From Faucicola sp041855445 (GTDB lineage Bacteria; Pseudomonadota; Gammaproteobacteria; Pseudomonadales; Moraxellaceae), in contig JBHAEG010000071.1 of NCBI GenBank assembly GCA_041855445.1, forward strand, positions 1 to 23,657: a stretch of 23,657 bases of DNA, in the 5' to 3' direction. A program made the translations under genes and the position numbers. The notes under the pieces were generated by a model, which was not told the origin of the DNA, ran no database searches, and was given only the letters and a program-made list of their open reading frames with translations. This document shows positions 1-8,693 of the stretch, one piece after another (within the stretch, counting starts at the first letter, position 1; every line of letters starts with the position of its first letter).

Positions 1-141
1 ATAGTCTTTTGCTTCACCGCCGTAGTGTTTAGCAGCGATAGTTGCGATAGCAGCAGTTAAAGTTGTTTTACCGTGGTCAACGTGTCCGATTGTTCCGACG
101 TTTACGTGTGGTTTAGTACGTTCAAATTTGGCTTTTGCCAT
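1..141 (-). CDS. tuf: Elongation factor Tu, N-terminal part (cut by window edge)
   Basis: GTP-binding factor that delivers aminoacyl-tRNA to the ribosomal A site in the cytoplasm. Only the first 47 codons are in the window. The translation starts MAKAKFERTKPHVNVGTIGH and carries the G1/P-loop GHVDHGKT that is diagnostic of EF-Tu. The ATG at 141 is preceded by a good ribosome site (AGAGGA, 149-154 on the complement). The gene follows four tRNA genes in the same order as E. coli thrU-tyrU-glyT-thrT-tufB, so this is the tufB-type copy. A promoter of its own is visible just upstream. The identity is certain; which of possibly two tuf copies this is rests on context. Confidence 0.97.
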   Translation of the reverse strand, partial: MAKAKFERTKPHVNVGTIGHVDHGKTTLTAAIATIAAKHYGGEAKDY

Positions 142-165
142 GGTGTATTCCTCTAGTTTGTTGTT

Positions 166-193
166 ACTATACAGTTACGACAACTTTGTTCAA
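166..193 (-). promoter_or_regulatory. Predicted sigma-70 promoter for tuf
   Basis: On the minus strand a -35 box TTGAAC (188-193) is followed by a 16-nt spacer and a -10 box TATAGT (166-171). This would give a leader of about 18 nt carrying the tuf ribosome site. It would let tuf be expressed above the level of the upstream tRNA operon. Inferred from sequence only. Confidence 0.55.
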
Positions 194-293
194 GACTAAG
201 GTTTAGCAAGTTTCGCTATTTTCTTGTATTCAGCACTAAAAGACAACGCCAATAGTGTTGCCTTATTGTTATTACATTACTATTAGACAAAGA

Positions 294-368
<75 letters not shown>

Positions 369-390
369 TTGATATTTACGGATATGGTTA

Positions 391-464
391 TGGAGCGGGT
401 GGCGGGAATCGAACCCGCACCATCAGCTTGGAAGGCTGAGGTTCTACCACTAAACTACACCCGC
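391..464 (-). tRNA. glyT: tRNA-Gly (anticodon TCC)
   Basis: 74-nt cloverleaf on the minus strand with acceptor GCGGGTG/CACCCGC, anticodon loop CTTCCAA (TCC), T loop TTCGATT, discriminator T and encoded CCA at 391-393. It reads GGA and GGG codons. Third gene of the tRNA-tuf cluster in transcription order. Confidence 0.97.
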
Positions 465-529
465 GTTTGATTTGCCTAATAGGCTGATTATTGTTAATGG
501 TATTTTTGGGATTAACAATAGCAGGTAAA

Positions 530-613
530 TGGTGGTGGGGGAAGGATTCGAACCTTCGAAGCTTTCGCGACAGATTTACAGTCTGTTGGGTTTGACCGCT
601 CCCCAACCCCACC
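530..613 (-). tRNA. tyrU: tRNA-Tyr (anticodon GTA)
   Basis: 84-nt class II tRNA with a long variable arm, acceptor GGTGGGG/CCCCACC, anticodon stem ACAGA/TCTGT around CTGTAAA (GTA), discriminator A and encoded CCA at 530-532. Second gene of the tRNA-tuf cluster. Confidence 0.97.
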
Positions 614-671
614 TAAGTTGTCACTTTAAGCTGACCCCTTTCTTATGGTCAAGAAGAAGTTAAGAAAGAAA

Positions 672-747
<76 letters not shown>

Positions 748-768
748 GTATTGCTTGAAAGTGTGTGC

Positions 769-796
769 ATTGTAGCAGATTTTTTGAGGTTTGCAA
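769..796 (-). promoter_or_regulatory. Promoter of the Thr-Tyr-Gly-Thr tRNA operon
   Basis: Minus strand: -35 TTGCAA (791-796), 16-nt spacer, -10 TACAAT (769-774) with an extended TGC just upstream (775-777). Immediately behind the -35 box lie dense A-tracts (about 797-845), which would work as an UP element, as at many stable-RNA promoters. The strength is inferred. Confidence 0.75.
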
Positions 797-866
797 GCAT
801 TTTTTTTATTTTTTTCTAAAAAAATTATTTTTTATATAAAAATCATATGCTTACAAACCAAATTAT

Positions 867-2360
867 TTACGATAAGTTTAGACCGTTGCTTGCCATTTGT
901 ACGGCTTTAATCAGGGCAAGGGCTTTTTTATTGGTTTCTTGCCATTCAGCATTTGGGTCAGAGTCAGCCACGACACCAGCGCCTGCTTGTACATAGATTT
1001 TTTGCTTACGTAAAACTGCGGTACGAATGGCAATTGCTGTGTCCATGTTGCCATGCCAGCCAAGATAGCCAATTGAGCCACCAAAGACGGTACGGCGAAC
1101 AGGTTCGACTTCATCAATAATTTGCATAGCTCGAATTTTTGGAGCTCCTGATAGTGTGCCTGCTGGAAATGTGGCACAAAATACGTCTAGGGCATCAACA
1201 TCAGCTTTGATTTGTCCTTCTACATTGGAGGCAATGTGCATGACTTGCGAGTAACGTTCAATAAACATTTTATCAGTAACTTTGACTGTGCCAATATCGC
1301 AAACTCGCCCAATGTCGTTACGCCCTAAGTCAATAAGCATGAGATGTTCAGCGATTTCTTTTTGGTCTGCAAGTAGTTCTTGTTCTAAAGCAAGGTCTTC
1401 TTCAGGAGTTTTTCCTCTTGGGCGAGTGCCTGCCAAAGGTCTAACAGTGACAGTACCATGTTCAATGCGAGATAAAATTTCTGGAGATGCTCCAATGATG
1501 TCAAATCGCTGGTTATCTAATGTTTTTCCATGAACCAAAAATAAATAAGGTGATGGATTAAGATAGCGTAATGCTCGATAGATAGCGAGTGCGTCACCCG
1601 TGTAGTCAGCACTTAGTCGCTGGGCTGGTACAACCTGCATGACATCGCCAGCTAAAATATATTCCTTAATTTTATTGACATCTTGGCAGAATTTTTCTTT
1701 GCCTGTGATTGAGGTAAATTGCGGTTGATTAAGTGTTGGTGTATGTAAATTGGCAGGGTTTTGTAGTTGTTTTTCAATATGATGTAATTTTTCTAAGGCT
1801 TGATGATAGCCATTGTCATCGTGACAGTTAGCATAAACTATCATAGACATGGTGTTTTCTAGGTTATCAAATACAATGACAGTTGTTGATAACATTAACC
1901 ACATATCAGGCATTTGCATGGGGTCGTTTAAGTTGCCATTACCCAAAATTGGTTCAATACAGCGTACCATATCATAGCCAAAATAGCCGACCAATCCTCC
2001 GCTAAAACTTGGTAAGTTGGGAATTTGCTCGTTGGTTGGCATTTGATACTTTTTCATTAGTGTGCGTAAAAAATCAAAAGGCTGATGTGTGGTTAAGGTA
2101 GTTTGCTTACCTTGTTGTAAAATGTTAAAAGTATCTTGTTGATATTGTAGGATTAATTCATTGCCAATACCAATCATTGAATATCTTGCCCAACGTTCGC
2201 CACCTTGAACAGATTCAAATAAATAAGCAGTATCGTCCAGTTCTCGTAAACGAGCAAACACAGAAACGGGGGTGTCTGTGTCCATCAGTTGTTTTTTGAT
2301 AAGTGGTACATGGGTAAAATTTTGCTGTTTTAGTTCAAGATATTGATTGTAAGTTAGCAT
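867..2360 (-). CDS. trpE: Anthranilate synthase component I
   Basis: Converts chorismate plus glutamine (or ammonia via TrpG) to anthranilate, the first step of tryptophan synthesis, in the cytoplasm. At 497 aa it has normal length. The N-terminal part holds the tryptophan feedback motif LFES (47-50). The chorismate-binding part shows PLAGTRPRG (308-316), LIDLGRNDIGRV (342-353), FPAGTLSGAPKIRAM (398-412) and FGGSIGYLG (426-434). The ATG at 2360 has a GAGAA ribosome site. It starts 20 nt after gspD, so it appears to be co-transcribed with T2SS genes. No trpG, trpD or trpC is nearby and no leader peptide or attenuator precedes it. A PabB reading is unlikely given the length and motif set. Confidence 0.95.
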   Translation of the reverse strand: MLTYNQYLELKQQNFTHVPLIKKQLMDTDTPVSVFARLRELDDTAYLFESVQGGERWARYSMIGIGNELILQYQQDTFNILQQGKQTTLTTHQPFDFLRTLMKKYQMPTNEQIPNLPSFSGGLVGYFGYDMVRCIEPILGNGNLNDPMQMPDMWLMLSTTVIVFDNLENTMSMIVYANCHDDNGYHQALEKLHHIEKQLQNPANLHTPTLNQPQFTSITGKEKFCQDVNKIKEYILAGDVMQVVPAQRLSADYTGDALAIYRALRYLNPSPYLFLVHGKTLDNQRFDIIGASPEILSRIEHGTVTVRPLAGTRPRGKTPEEDLALEQELLADQKEIAEHLMLIDLGRNDIGRVCDIGTVKVTDKMFIERYSQVMHIASNVEGQIKADVDALDVFCATFPAGTLSGAPKIRAMQIIDEVEPVRRTVFGGSIGYLGWHGNMDTAIAIRTAVLRKQKIYVQAGAGVVADSDPNAEWQETNKKALALIKAVQMASNGLNLS

Positions 2361-2380
2361 AAATATTTCTCAAAATATGT

Positions 2381-4612
2381 TTATTTAACAGTTTGTACGT
2401 CTGGCGGTGTGGCAATAATGGGAATATTACCTGTCGAATTATCAGTTGTAAAGTTAGTTTGTGCTGAGGCAATAGGAGCATTTGCCAAATTTTGGGTGGC
2501 AGGTTGCACTAAGTCACGATTTATCATTGGTTGTGAGTTATTGGCTGATGGAGGATTTAGGTATTGTATTGAAATAGGTACTTTCTTTAATGTACCATTT
2601 TTATCAATGATTAATTGCATGGTACGAATGGCATCTTCGGTGCGTTCGGTAATACTTGCCATCGCACCGCCATTGCGTAAAATGGTGGGTTGTAAAAATA
2701 CGATTAAGTTAGTTTTATCATAGTTTTTAGATTTTGAACTAAATAATTTACCAATAACAGGAATATCACCCAAACCAGGTACTTTTTGTTGTCCATAGGT
2801 GCTGTTATCTCGCATTAGTCCTCCCAATGCAATGGTCTGCTGGTCGTTGGCAAGAACAGTAGTTTGAATAAAACTTTTATTGGTGACAACGCCGTTTAGA
2901 TTTGATAGTGTGCCTTCGACAATTGAGGAAACTTCTTGTGAAATTTCAAGACGAATTGTGCCATTTTCACCAATATGTGGTAATACATTTAAGTTAATAC
3001 CTACATCTTGTCTATCAACCGTTTGAAATGGGGTTGTTGAGGAGGTGCTACTGGTAGTGTATGAGCCTGTGACAAAAGGTACGTTTTGACCTACTAAAAT
3101 ATTGGCTTTGGCGTTGTCCAGTGTGACAACAGATGGCATGGATAATAAATTAGCACTGGTTGTTTTATTGATGGCTTGTAAAATCGCTCCATAAAATTCA
3201 CGATTACCCTCACTATCAACTCGGCTAGTACCTGCCCCAAGTAATGCCCCTGCGATTGCTCCTGCTGCTGTGCCTGGTACGCCTCGTAATACTTCGCTTG
3301 CCAAGCCAACGGCTGTTGCTCCAACGTTAGTAAAGTTAATCACACCAACGCCACTATTGGCATTGCCTAACGCCCATTGTACACCTAGCTGTTCAGTATC
3401 ATTACCAGAAATTTCAATAATTGCCGCTTGAATTAATACTTGGTCACGGCGAACATCAAGCTGGTCAATAGCATTTTCGACTTCTATCATCAGTTCTGGG
3501 CTGGCGTTTACAATAACAGAATTTTGGGTTTGGTCAGCAATAATACTAAATGGGCGACCTTGATAATTTTTTTGTGTATTGTTATTTGTTGTATTTGTGG
3601 TATTGGTCGTTGTCGTGGTAGTATTGGTGTTAGTTAAAGCACTATTTGTAGAACTTTGCGTAGTTTTATTGTCAAAAATTGAGGTTGCTTCTAATGCTGG
3701 GTGGTCGCCCATACTATTTAATGATTGATTGGCAAGTAAACCCCGTAACATTTCGGCAATGTGGGTTGCACTGGCATATTTCAGACGAAAAACTCGTAAT
3801 CCACTGAGTCGTTTTGAGGGTATGGTGTCTAGTTGTGCCACCATGTCTTGAACTTTGGCTGTCATTTCTGGACTACCTTTGACTAATAATCTATCAGCAG
3901 TAGAGTCAGCCACAATATTTAACATATTGCTACTAGAAGCGTTTGCTCCTGCAGGCGTTGAGGCTGTGCCTGTTAATGAGTTTAATAATTCCATCATACG
4001 TTCAGCTTCTACATGGCGTAAAGGTATGACTGTTAAACGGTCGTTAATGTTGCTATCTAAATCTTTAATCAGTTTGCTAAGCTCATTTAAACTATCTGCT
4101 CGGTCAGATAATACTAATGCGTTTACATTTGGCACAATACCCGCGTTGGCATATTGGGGCATGAGTGGGCGAATGATGGTCAAAATATCGTTAGCATTGG
4201 TATTGGTCAGGTAAAAAATGCGGGTGGCAAGTTTTGCTCCTGTGGTTTCATTTCGCAAGTCTACGTCAATCCCTGCCTGTTTTGCTACCGTATCAGGCAT
4301 TAACTCTGTGGTCAAACCTCGCTCAATAGCAACAATGCCATTAACTTTCATGACAGCGAGAAATAATTCATAAATTTCAGTTTTTGATAAAGGTTTATTA
4401 GAAACCACAGTAACATTACCATTTATACGAGGGTCTAATACAAAATTTTTGTTAGTAATGTTGGCAACTTGGTCAATAAATGCTTTAATATCTGCATCTT
4501 GCAAATGTACTTTATAGCCTGCGGGTTCATTGGCAACAGCCGTTGAGGCATACATACTAAACATCACGATGGTGCTAAGTAGCAAGGGTTTTAGTACGTT
4601 CTGATATGTCAT
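2381..4612 (-). CDS. gspD: Type II secretion system secretin GspD
   Basis: Outer-membrane secretin that forms the exit channel for folded exoproteins. The 743-aa product begins with a signal peptide (about residues 1-27, cleavage near VAN), then the N0 domain (about 32-105), N1-N3 modules, and the C-terminal secretin domain (about 385-645) with the family signature VPGLGDIPVIGKLF (611-624). The tail (about 650-743) would be the pilotin-binding S region. An Asn/Thr-only stretch around residues 325-348 sits in the N3 area and looks like a flexible loop. The ATG at 4612 has an AAGG ribosome site and follows gspC by 36 nt. It cooperates with GspC, which docks on N0. A type IV pilus PilQ is excluded by the GspC/GspN neighbours and the absence of AMIN domains. 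Confidence 0.95.
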   Translation of the reverse strand: MTYQNVLKPLLLSTIVMFSMYASTAVANEPAGYKVHLQDADIKAFIDQVANITNKNFVLDPRINGNVTVVSNKPLSKTEIYELFLAVMKVNGIVAIERGLTTELMPDTVAKQAGIDVDLRNETTGAKLATRIFYLTNTNANDILTIIRPLMPQYANAGIVPNVNALVLSDRADSLNELSKLIKDLDSNINDRLTVIPLRHVEAERMMELLNSLTGTASTPAGANASSSNMLNIVADSTADRLLVKGSPEMTAKVQDMVAQLDTIPSKRLSGLRVFRLKYASATHIAEMLRGLLANQSLNSMGDHPALEATSIFDNKTTQSSTNSALTNTNTTTTTTNTTNTTNNNTQKNYQGRPFSIIADQTQNSVIVNASPELMIEVENAIDQLDVRRDQVLIQAAIIEISGNDTEQLGVQWALGNANSGVGVINFTNVGATAVGLASEVLRGVPGTAAGAIAGALLGAGTSRVDSEGNREFYGAILQAINKTTSANLLSMPSVVTLDNAKANILVGQNVPFVTGSYTTSSTSSTTPFQTVDRQDVGINLNVLPHIGENGTIRLEISQEVSSIVEGTLSNLNGVVTNKSFIQTTVLANDQQTIALGGLMRDNSTYGQQKVPGLGDIPVIGKLFSSKSKNYDKTNLIVFLQPTILRNGGAMASITERTEDAIRTMQLIIDKNGTLKKVPISIQYLNPPSANNSQPMINRDLVQPATQNLANAPIASAQTNFTTDNSTGNIPIIATPPDVQTVK

Positions 4613-4648
4613 AGATTACCTTTTATTTACTATATTGCAAATCATAAA

Positions 4649-5590
4649 TTAAAACGACTGTCGGACAGTGATAACTTGTTCACCCCGTTGAACTTGAATT
4701 TCTGCTTGCCCCGTCTGTTGCACTTGTTGTAACAGCTGAGCATCTTGATTGGGATTTTGTCCAATGGATTGACCATTGATAGAAATTACTTTATCGCCTG
4801 TTTGTAAACCTAAACGTTCCCGAATTTGGGGAGGCATACTGTCAGTCACTTGATAGCCATTACCTATGGATACCACACCCATTTTATTTAAATATGCAGA
4901 AGGATTTTGTTGTAATTCACCAACAGCCTGACTCAACGGTGGTTTTTGTAAAACTGCAGGGTCTTGATTTTCTTCAAACATATCATCATCATTTTGTGGA
5001 AGTATTGGCACAGATTGTGTGATGATGGGAGGTTGTGGGTTTAGTTGGTTGATTTGATTAAATGTATTTGGATTGCTTGCAAGGGCTTTCGCTCGAATTT
5101 CTTCGCTTTGGTCTAAGCTAAATTTCTTTTTAAATTCAATGTCAAAAGTTTTGCCGTTTTGGTCAGCAATTACAATTAGTTCTTTAGTGACTTTGACTAA
5201 TTTAAATGGACTATTGTCCAACATATCACCAACTTTATAACTGCGAGTTTTATTGTCCATGTTTAAGATGGCATAGGAAAATTGTTCAGGAGTAGCAACG
5301 GTGACACCAAGTACTTTAATATTTGGTGGTGGCTGAGTTGCAATGACTGTAGGAGCGGTTGGCTTAGCAAAAAAATCCAATACATTTCCTGTTATTTGTT
5401 GTTGAGGCATTGGAGGACGTAACGGAATAGGTGTCACTTGGGGTGATATTGGTGGTGCAACAACTAGCCAAATCGCTTTTGCTAATAGCCAAACAAAACA
5501 TAAAACACTGATGAATAAAATTAATGGATAGCTATGGCTAAGTATCGTTTTTAGTTGGCTAAATAATTGAGAGGAACGCTGATTTGTCAT
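4649..5590 (-). CDS. gspC: Type II secretion system inner-membrane protein GspC
   Basis: Links the inner-membrane platform to the GspD secretin and helps choose substrates. The 313-aa product has a short cytoplasmic N-terminus, one membrane helix (about 21-45), a Pro-rich linker, a periplasmic homology region (about 85-155, with VLGVTVATPEQFSYAIL) and a C-terminal PDZ domain (about 232-310, LGLQTGDKVISINGQSIG). The ATG at 5590 lies 3 nt after the gspN stop, and its GGGGAAA ribosome site is inside gspN, so translation is probably coupled. Between the homology region and the PDZ is a Pro/Gln/Asn-rich spacer. Confidence 0.93.
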   Translation of the reverse strand: MTNQRSSQLFSQLKTILSHSYPLILFISVLCFVWLLAKAIWLVVAPPISPQVTPIPLRPPMPQQQITGNVLDFFAKPTAPTVIATQPPPNIKVLGVTVATPEQFSYAILNMDNKTRSYKVGDMLDNSPFKLVKVTKELIVIADQNGKTFDIEFKKKFSLDQSEEIRAKALASNPNTFNQINQLNPQPPIITQSVPILPQNDDDMFEENQDPAVLQKPPLSQAVGELQQNPSAYLNKMGVVSIGNGYQVTDSMPPQIRERLGLQTGDKVISINGQSIGQNPNQDAQLLQQVQQTGQAEIQVQRGEQVITVRQSF

Positions 5591-5593
5591 GTG

Positions 5594-6382
5594 CTATTTC
5601 CCCAGACTCGATAATGGCTGACGTAACGACACCACGACAGTATCGTCAGCTCCTTTGCCTTGATAGTCGGGCATATTTTTTAGTAAACGTTGAGTCAATG
5701 CCACATCAAGCATTTTATCGTTATCAATATATAAATCGCCCAGTCGTTGTCCTTTTTGGTCAGTCAAAGCTAAATGTAATCGTGGATTTGGGTTATTTTG
5801 CCCTTTATTTGTTTGTTGCTCTTGACTTAAAATTCCTTTTATTGAAGGTAAATTAATTTGATAAATTCGTCCCCCTGTTGGATAGCCAAGCTCACCACCA
5901 GCCCAAGCTAGCTCACCTGCCACTTGTTGAAAACCTGTAGTAGTATAAGCTAAAGACAGCTTTTGAATGGTAATCGGGGCATCTGGCAGTTTCCATTGAC
6001 TCAGTAGCCGTAGGGTGTCAGTAGAAATTTTTCCAGTCATATCATTGATTTGCCAGTTATTTTTACCCAATTTGACTTGCCCTTTTAACTCAGTTTTGCC
6101 TGTTTCAATTGTGATAGCTAGAGCCATTTTACCTGTGATTAAATGCCAAGGTTGCCATTGCCAATTTAATGTACCAGCCATGGGGGTATTTGGCGTAGGC
6201 ATGATTTGCCAATTGGCTTGACCTTGCCATAAATTACCAGACACTTGTTGTAAATAAGGATTATTCGGGTAAAATTTTTGTACTAGCCAACGAGTTGGCA
6301 ATTGTACAACAAGGCATAGGCAAAATAGCACTAAACCTAATAACCACCAGAGTTTTGTCGGACGAGATTTATTTACAGCCAA
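5594..6382 (-). CDS. gspN: Type II secretion system protein GspN
   Basis: Accessory inner-membrane T2SS protein found only in some systems; its exact role is not settled. The 262-aa product has one N-terminal membrane helix (about 11-31) followed by a periplasmic beta-rich domain with the family pattern (VSGNLWQGQA at 47-56, LNWQWQPWHL at about 71-80). The start is TTG at 6382, with AAAGG about 9 nt upstream. The next ATG is about 60 codons in and would remove the membrane anchor, so TTG is the credible start. It heads the gspN-gspC-gspD-trpE run. An inverted repeat lies about 50-80 nt upstream. Confidence 0.88.
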   Translation of the reverse strand: MAVNKSRPTKLWWLLGLVLFCLCLVVQLPTRWLVQKFYPNNPYLQQVSGNLWQGQANWQIMPTPNTPMAGTLNWQWQPWHLITGKMALAITIETGKTELKGQVKLGKNNWQINDMTGKISTDTLRLLSQWKLPDAPITIQKLSLAYTTTGFQQVAGELAWAGGELGYPTGGRIYQINLPSIKGILSQEQQTNKGQNNPNPRLHLALTDQKGQRLGDLYIDNDKMLDVALTQRLLKNMPDYQGKGADDTVVVSLRQPLSSLGK

Positions 6383-6430
6383 GCGTTGTTACCTTTAATT
6401 AATTTATTAAAAAAATGTTGTTAAAGTATT

Positions 6431-6461
6431 TATGATAACTGATTTTTACCCAATTATCATA
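6431..6461. repeat. Perfect 8-bp inverted repeat upstream of gspN
   Basis: TATGATAA (6431-6438) and TTATCATA (6454-6461) are exact inverted copies separated by 15 nt, in the dsbD-gspN gap. They could form an operator for the gspNCD-trpE run or a stem-loop in the dsbD-gspN transcript. No run of T follows, so it is not a typical terminator. In AT-rich DNA a chance origin is possible. Confidence 0.4.
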
Positions 6462-6491
6462 GAGGTAATTAAACATTTGTTATAATATTTG

Positions 6492-8681
6492 TCATAAATT
6501 TGCCAAAGCCTGTTCAAACTCTGGGCGTTTGACTTCTCCATTTTGGCGTTTGACTAATTTACCTTGTTGAAAATATAACAATACGGGTGGGCCTGCAACC
6601 TGTAACGCTTGATAAACTGCTCGACTATTGGCGTTGTTCTCAGTAACATCGAGTTTGACTACATACCAATTTTGTAACTCAGCGGGTGGATTTGCAAATA
6701 AAGTTTTATCCATAATTCGACATTCAATACACCAAGTCGCAGTTACATCGACCAATACATTTGGCTGACTTTGTATAATTGGTGTTAATTCATCAAGTTT
6801 AGTTACAGTGATGTAATTTTGTTTGCTGGTTTGATTATTTGAGCTAGCGGTTAAAGATTTTAAAGGTTGCCAATTATCTTTGCTACCTAAGCCAACCCCA
6901 ATTAGTAAACAGGTTGTCCATATGCTGAGTATCATGGATACTGCTTTGGTAAATATTTGTCCACGACCAGCCCATTGCCAAGCCCAAACCGCAACGACTG
7001 CAAACCATAATGCCCAAATTACTAACATTAAACTAGAAACAAATACCCGTTCTAACATTAATAGGGCAACAGCGAACATCAACAGGGCAAACCCAGTTTT
7101 TACCCAAACCATCCATTCGCCAGCTTTGGGCATAAAATTGCCTTGCGTTGCTCCTAATAAAATTAATGGTGTAGATAAACCTAACCCCAGCATAAATAAG
7201 GCAAAAAATCCAATGATGGGATTGCCCAGTGTTGCGACCCCAGCCAATGCCCCTGCTAATGGGGCAGACACGCAAGGCGACACGACCAATGCCGAAAAAA
7301 ATCCCGTGATAAAACTACCCGTGACACTGCCTAAACGATTTTCACCAACTTGGGTTAAACTTTGGAGTTTTATTGCCAGTTTGGCAGGCAAGCGAACTGG
7401 TAACATGTCCAACATATAAAAGCCAAGCAATACAAATAATCCAGCAAAGCTTAATAGTATCATTGGGTTTTGTAGCCAATTCATAATGCCAAGTGATTGA
7501 CCAAATATCGCAATTAATGTTCCCATTAAGCCATAACTTACCGCTACCCCTAAACCGTAACCCCCTGTTAATAATAAACCTTTTTTTGCAGATGGGTTAT
7601 GCTGACGAGCAACAATATTGGCGACGATGGGTAACATTGGCAACACGCATGGAGTAAACGCCAAGCCCAGCCCAGCTAAAAATAACAATAATAACGCAAG
7701 CCAAGTATGATTTAATAAACCAAAAGGGTCTTGCGGTGCTTCATTAAGTAATTTTGGGTCAAAAGGAGCAGTTGCTAATGATGAGGTAGTTTGTAATGAT
7801 TGTGAATTGGTGTTTTCTACAACAGTGTTACTATTTACATTAACATTTTCTACTGTAGTTGAATTAGCATCAGTTTGATTATCTGCTTGCACAGGAACGG
7901 CTAATTCTTGAGAAGCGTTAATATTTGTGGTTTCTGGTATTAGATTATCAGCTAAAATAGATGGATTATTCGCCGTGGTTGTATTATCAGGCGTTTGTTG
8001 ATTAGTTTGTAAAACTGTTTCTTTGTTATCTGCTAAATTGGCAGATATGTCACTGGTAGTCTGTAGTTTATTATCGTTTACTATTGGTTGATTTTGATGG
8101 GCTGATTTTTCTTGTTCAGCAAGATTATCATTAACATTGATATTATTCTCAGGAACGGCTGTAGGTGCTTGTGTTACGCTCAAAGCTTGTAAAGTAAAAT
8201 TGGTTTGTTCGGGCGGATAACATAGCCCAGCTTTTGCACAACCTTGCCATTTTACTACAGATGCTGAGGCAGGCACGCTATTGTTTGCTGATAATGTGGT
8301 ACTAGCGGTAAACGACTTATCAAAAACAGGCACACGTCCAAAATCAGGGTCATCAACAAATTCTGATTGAATACTAAATTTTAACGGCTCTGCAGAGACA
8401 TTTTCAGGCAAATTTAATTTAATCTTATCTTGATAGAGATAATAGCCATCTTTTACATCAAAATAAATCAATAATTCATGATTTTTTTGTTCAGTGGTAA
8501 CGCTAAAAGCTTCATGTACAGGTAAAATTTTTCGATTATTCGTTGAACTTTTACCAAATAAATCAGCAAAACTGTTCGCCTGTAATAATTGAATGGGTAC
8601 TAAAACACTAAATATCACAGTAAACAATAAGCTGAACGTTATTTTTTTTGAAAAACGAAATTTACCTTGTTGTTTTTGCAT
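6492..8681 (-). CDS. dsbD: Thiol:disulfide interchange protein DsbD
   Basis: Carries electrons from cytoplasmic thioredoxin across the inner membrane to DsbC, DsbG and CcmG. From the ATG at 8681 it is 729 aa: signal peptide (about 8-36), DsbD-alpha domain with cysteine pair C148/C154 (CAKAGLCYPP), an Asn/Thr/Gln-rich linker (about 169-322), eight membrane helices with C345 (FTPCVLPMLP) and C470 (SPCVSAPLAG), and a C-terminal thioredoxin domain with WCIEC (C651/C654) and cis-Pro GPP. All six redox cysteines are present. The protein is much longer than E. coli DsbD (565 aa), mostly because of the linker. A GTG at 8690 is an alternative start. ATG is preferred because GGTG lies 8 nt upstream. 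A terminator-like hairpin ends 12 nt upstream of the ATG. Confidence 0.95.
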   Translation of the reverse strand: MQKQQGKFRFSKKITFSLLFTVIFSVLVPIQLLQANSFADLFGKSSTNNRKILPVHEAFSVTTEQKNHELLIYFDVKDGYYLYQDKIKLNLPENVSAEPLKFSIQSEFVDDPDFGRVPVFDKSFTASTTLSANNSVPASASVVKWQGCAKAGLCYPPEQTNFTLQALSVTQAPTAVPENNINVNDNLAEQEKSAHQNQPIVNDNKLQTTSDISANLADNKETVLQTNQQTPDNTTTANNPSILADNLIPETTNINASQELAVPVQADNQTDANSTTVENVNVNSNTVVENTNSQSLQTTSSLATAPFDPKLLNEAPQDPFGLLNHTWLALLLLFLAGLGLAFTPCVLPMLPIVANIVARQHNPSAKKGLLLTGGYGLGVAVSYGLMGTLIAIFGQSLGIMNWLQNPMILLSFAGLFVLLGFYMLDMLPVRLPAKLAIKLQSLTQVGENRLGSVTGSFITGFFSALVVSPCVSAPLAGALAGVATLGNPIIGFFALFMLGLGLSTPLILLGATQGNFMPKAGEWMVWVKTGFALLMFAVALLMLERVFVSSLMLVIWALWFAVVAVWAWQWAGRGQIFTKAVSMILSIWTTCLLIGVGLGSKDNWQPLKSLTASSNNQTSKQNYITVTKLDELTPIIQSQPNVLVDVTATWCIECRIMDKTLFANPPAELQNWYVVKLDVTENNANSRAVYQALQVAGPPVLLYFQQGKLVKRQNGEVKRPEFEQALANL

Positions 8682-8693
8682 ATATTTCACACC

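Noticed and set aside
2361..2700. trp leader peptide/attenuator before trpE
   Set aside because: The gap is 20 nt and contains no Trp-codon-rich short frame or terminator; the upstream DNA is gspD coding sequence.
3855..4214. 119-codon plus-strand frame opposite gspD
   Set aside because: Antisense shadow of conserved secretin N-domains; no start signals or motifs.
6880..7419. 179-codon plus-strand frame opposite dsbD
   Set aside because: Antisense shadow of the DsbD membrane domain; composition is Asn/Thr/Pro noise and the dsbD frame carries clear motifs.
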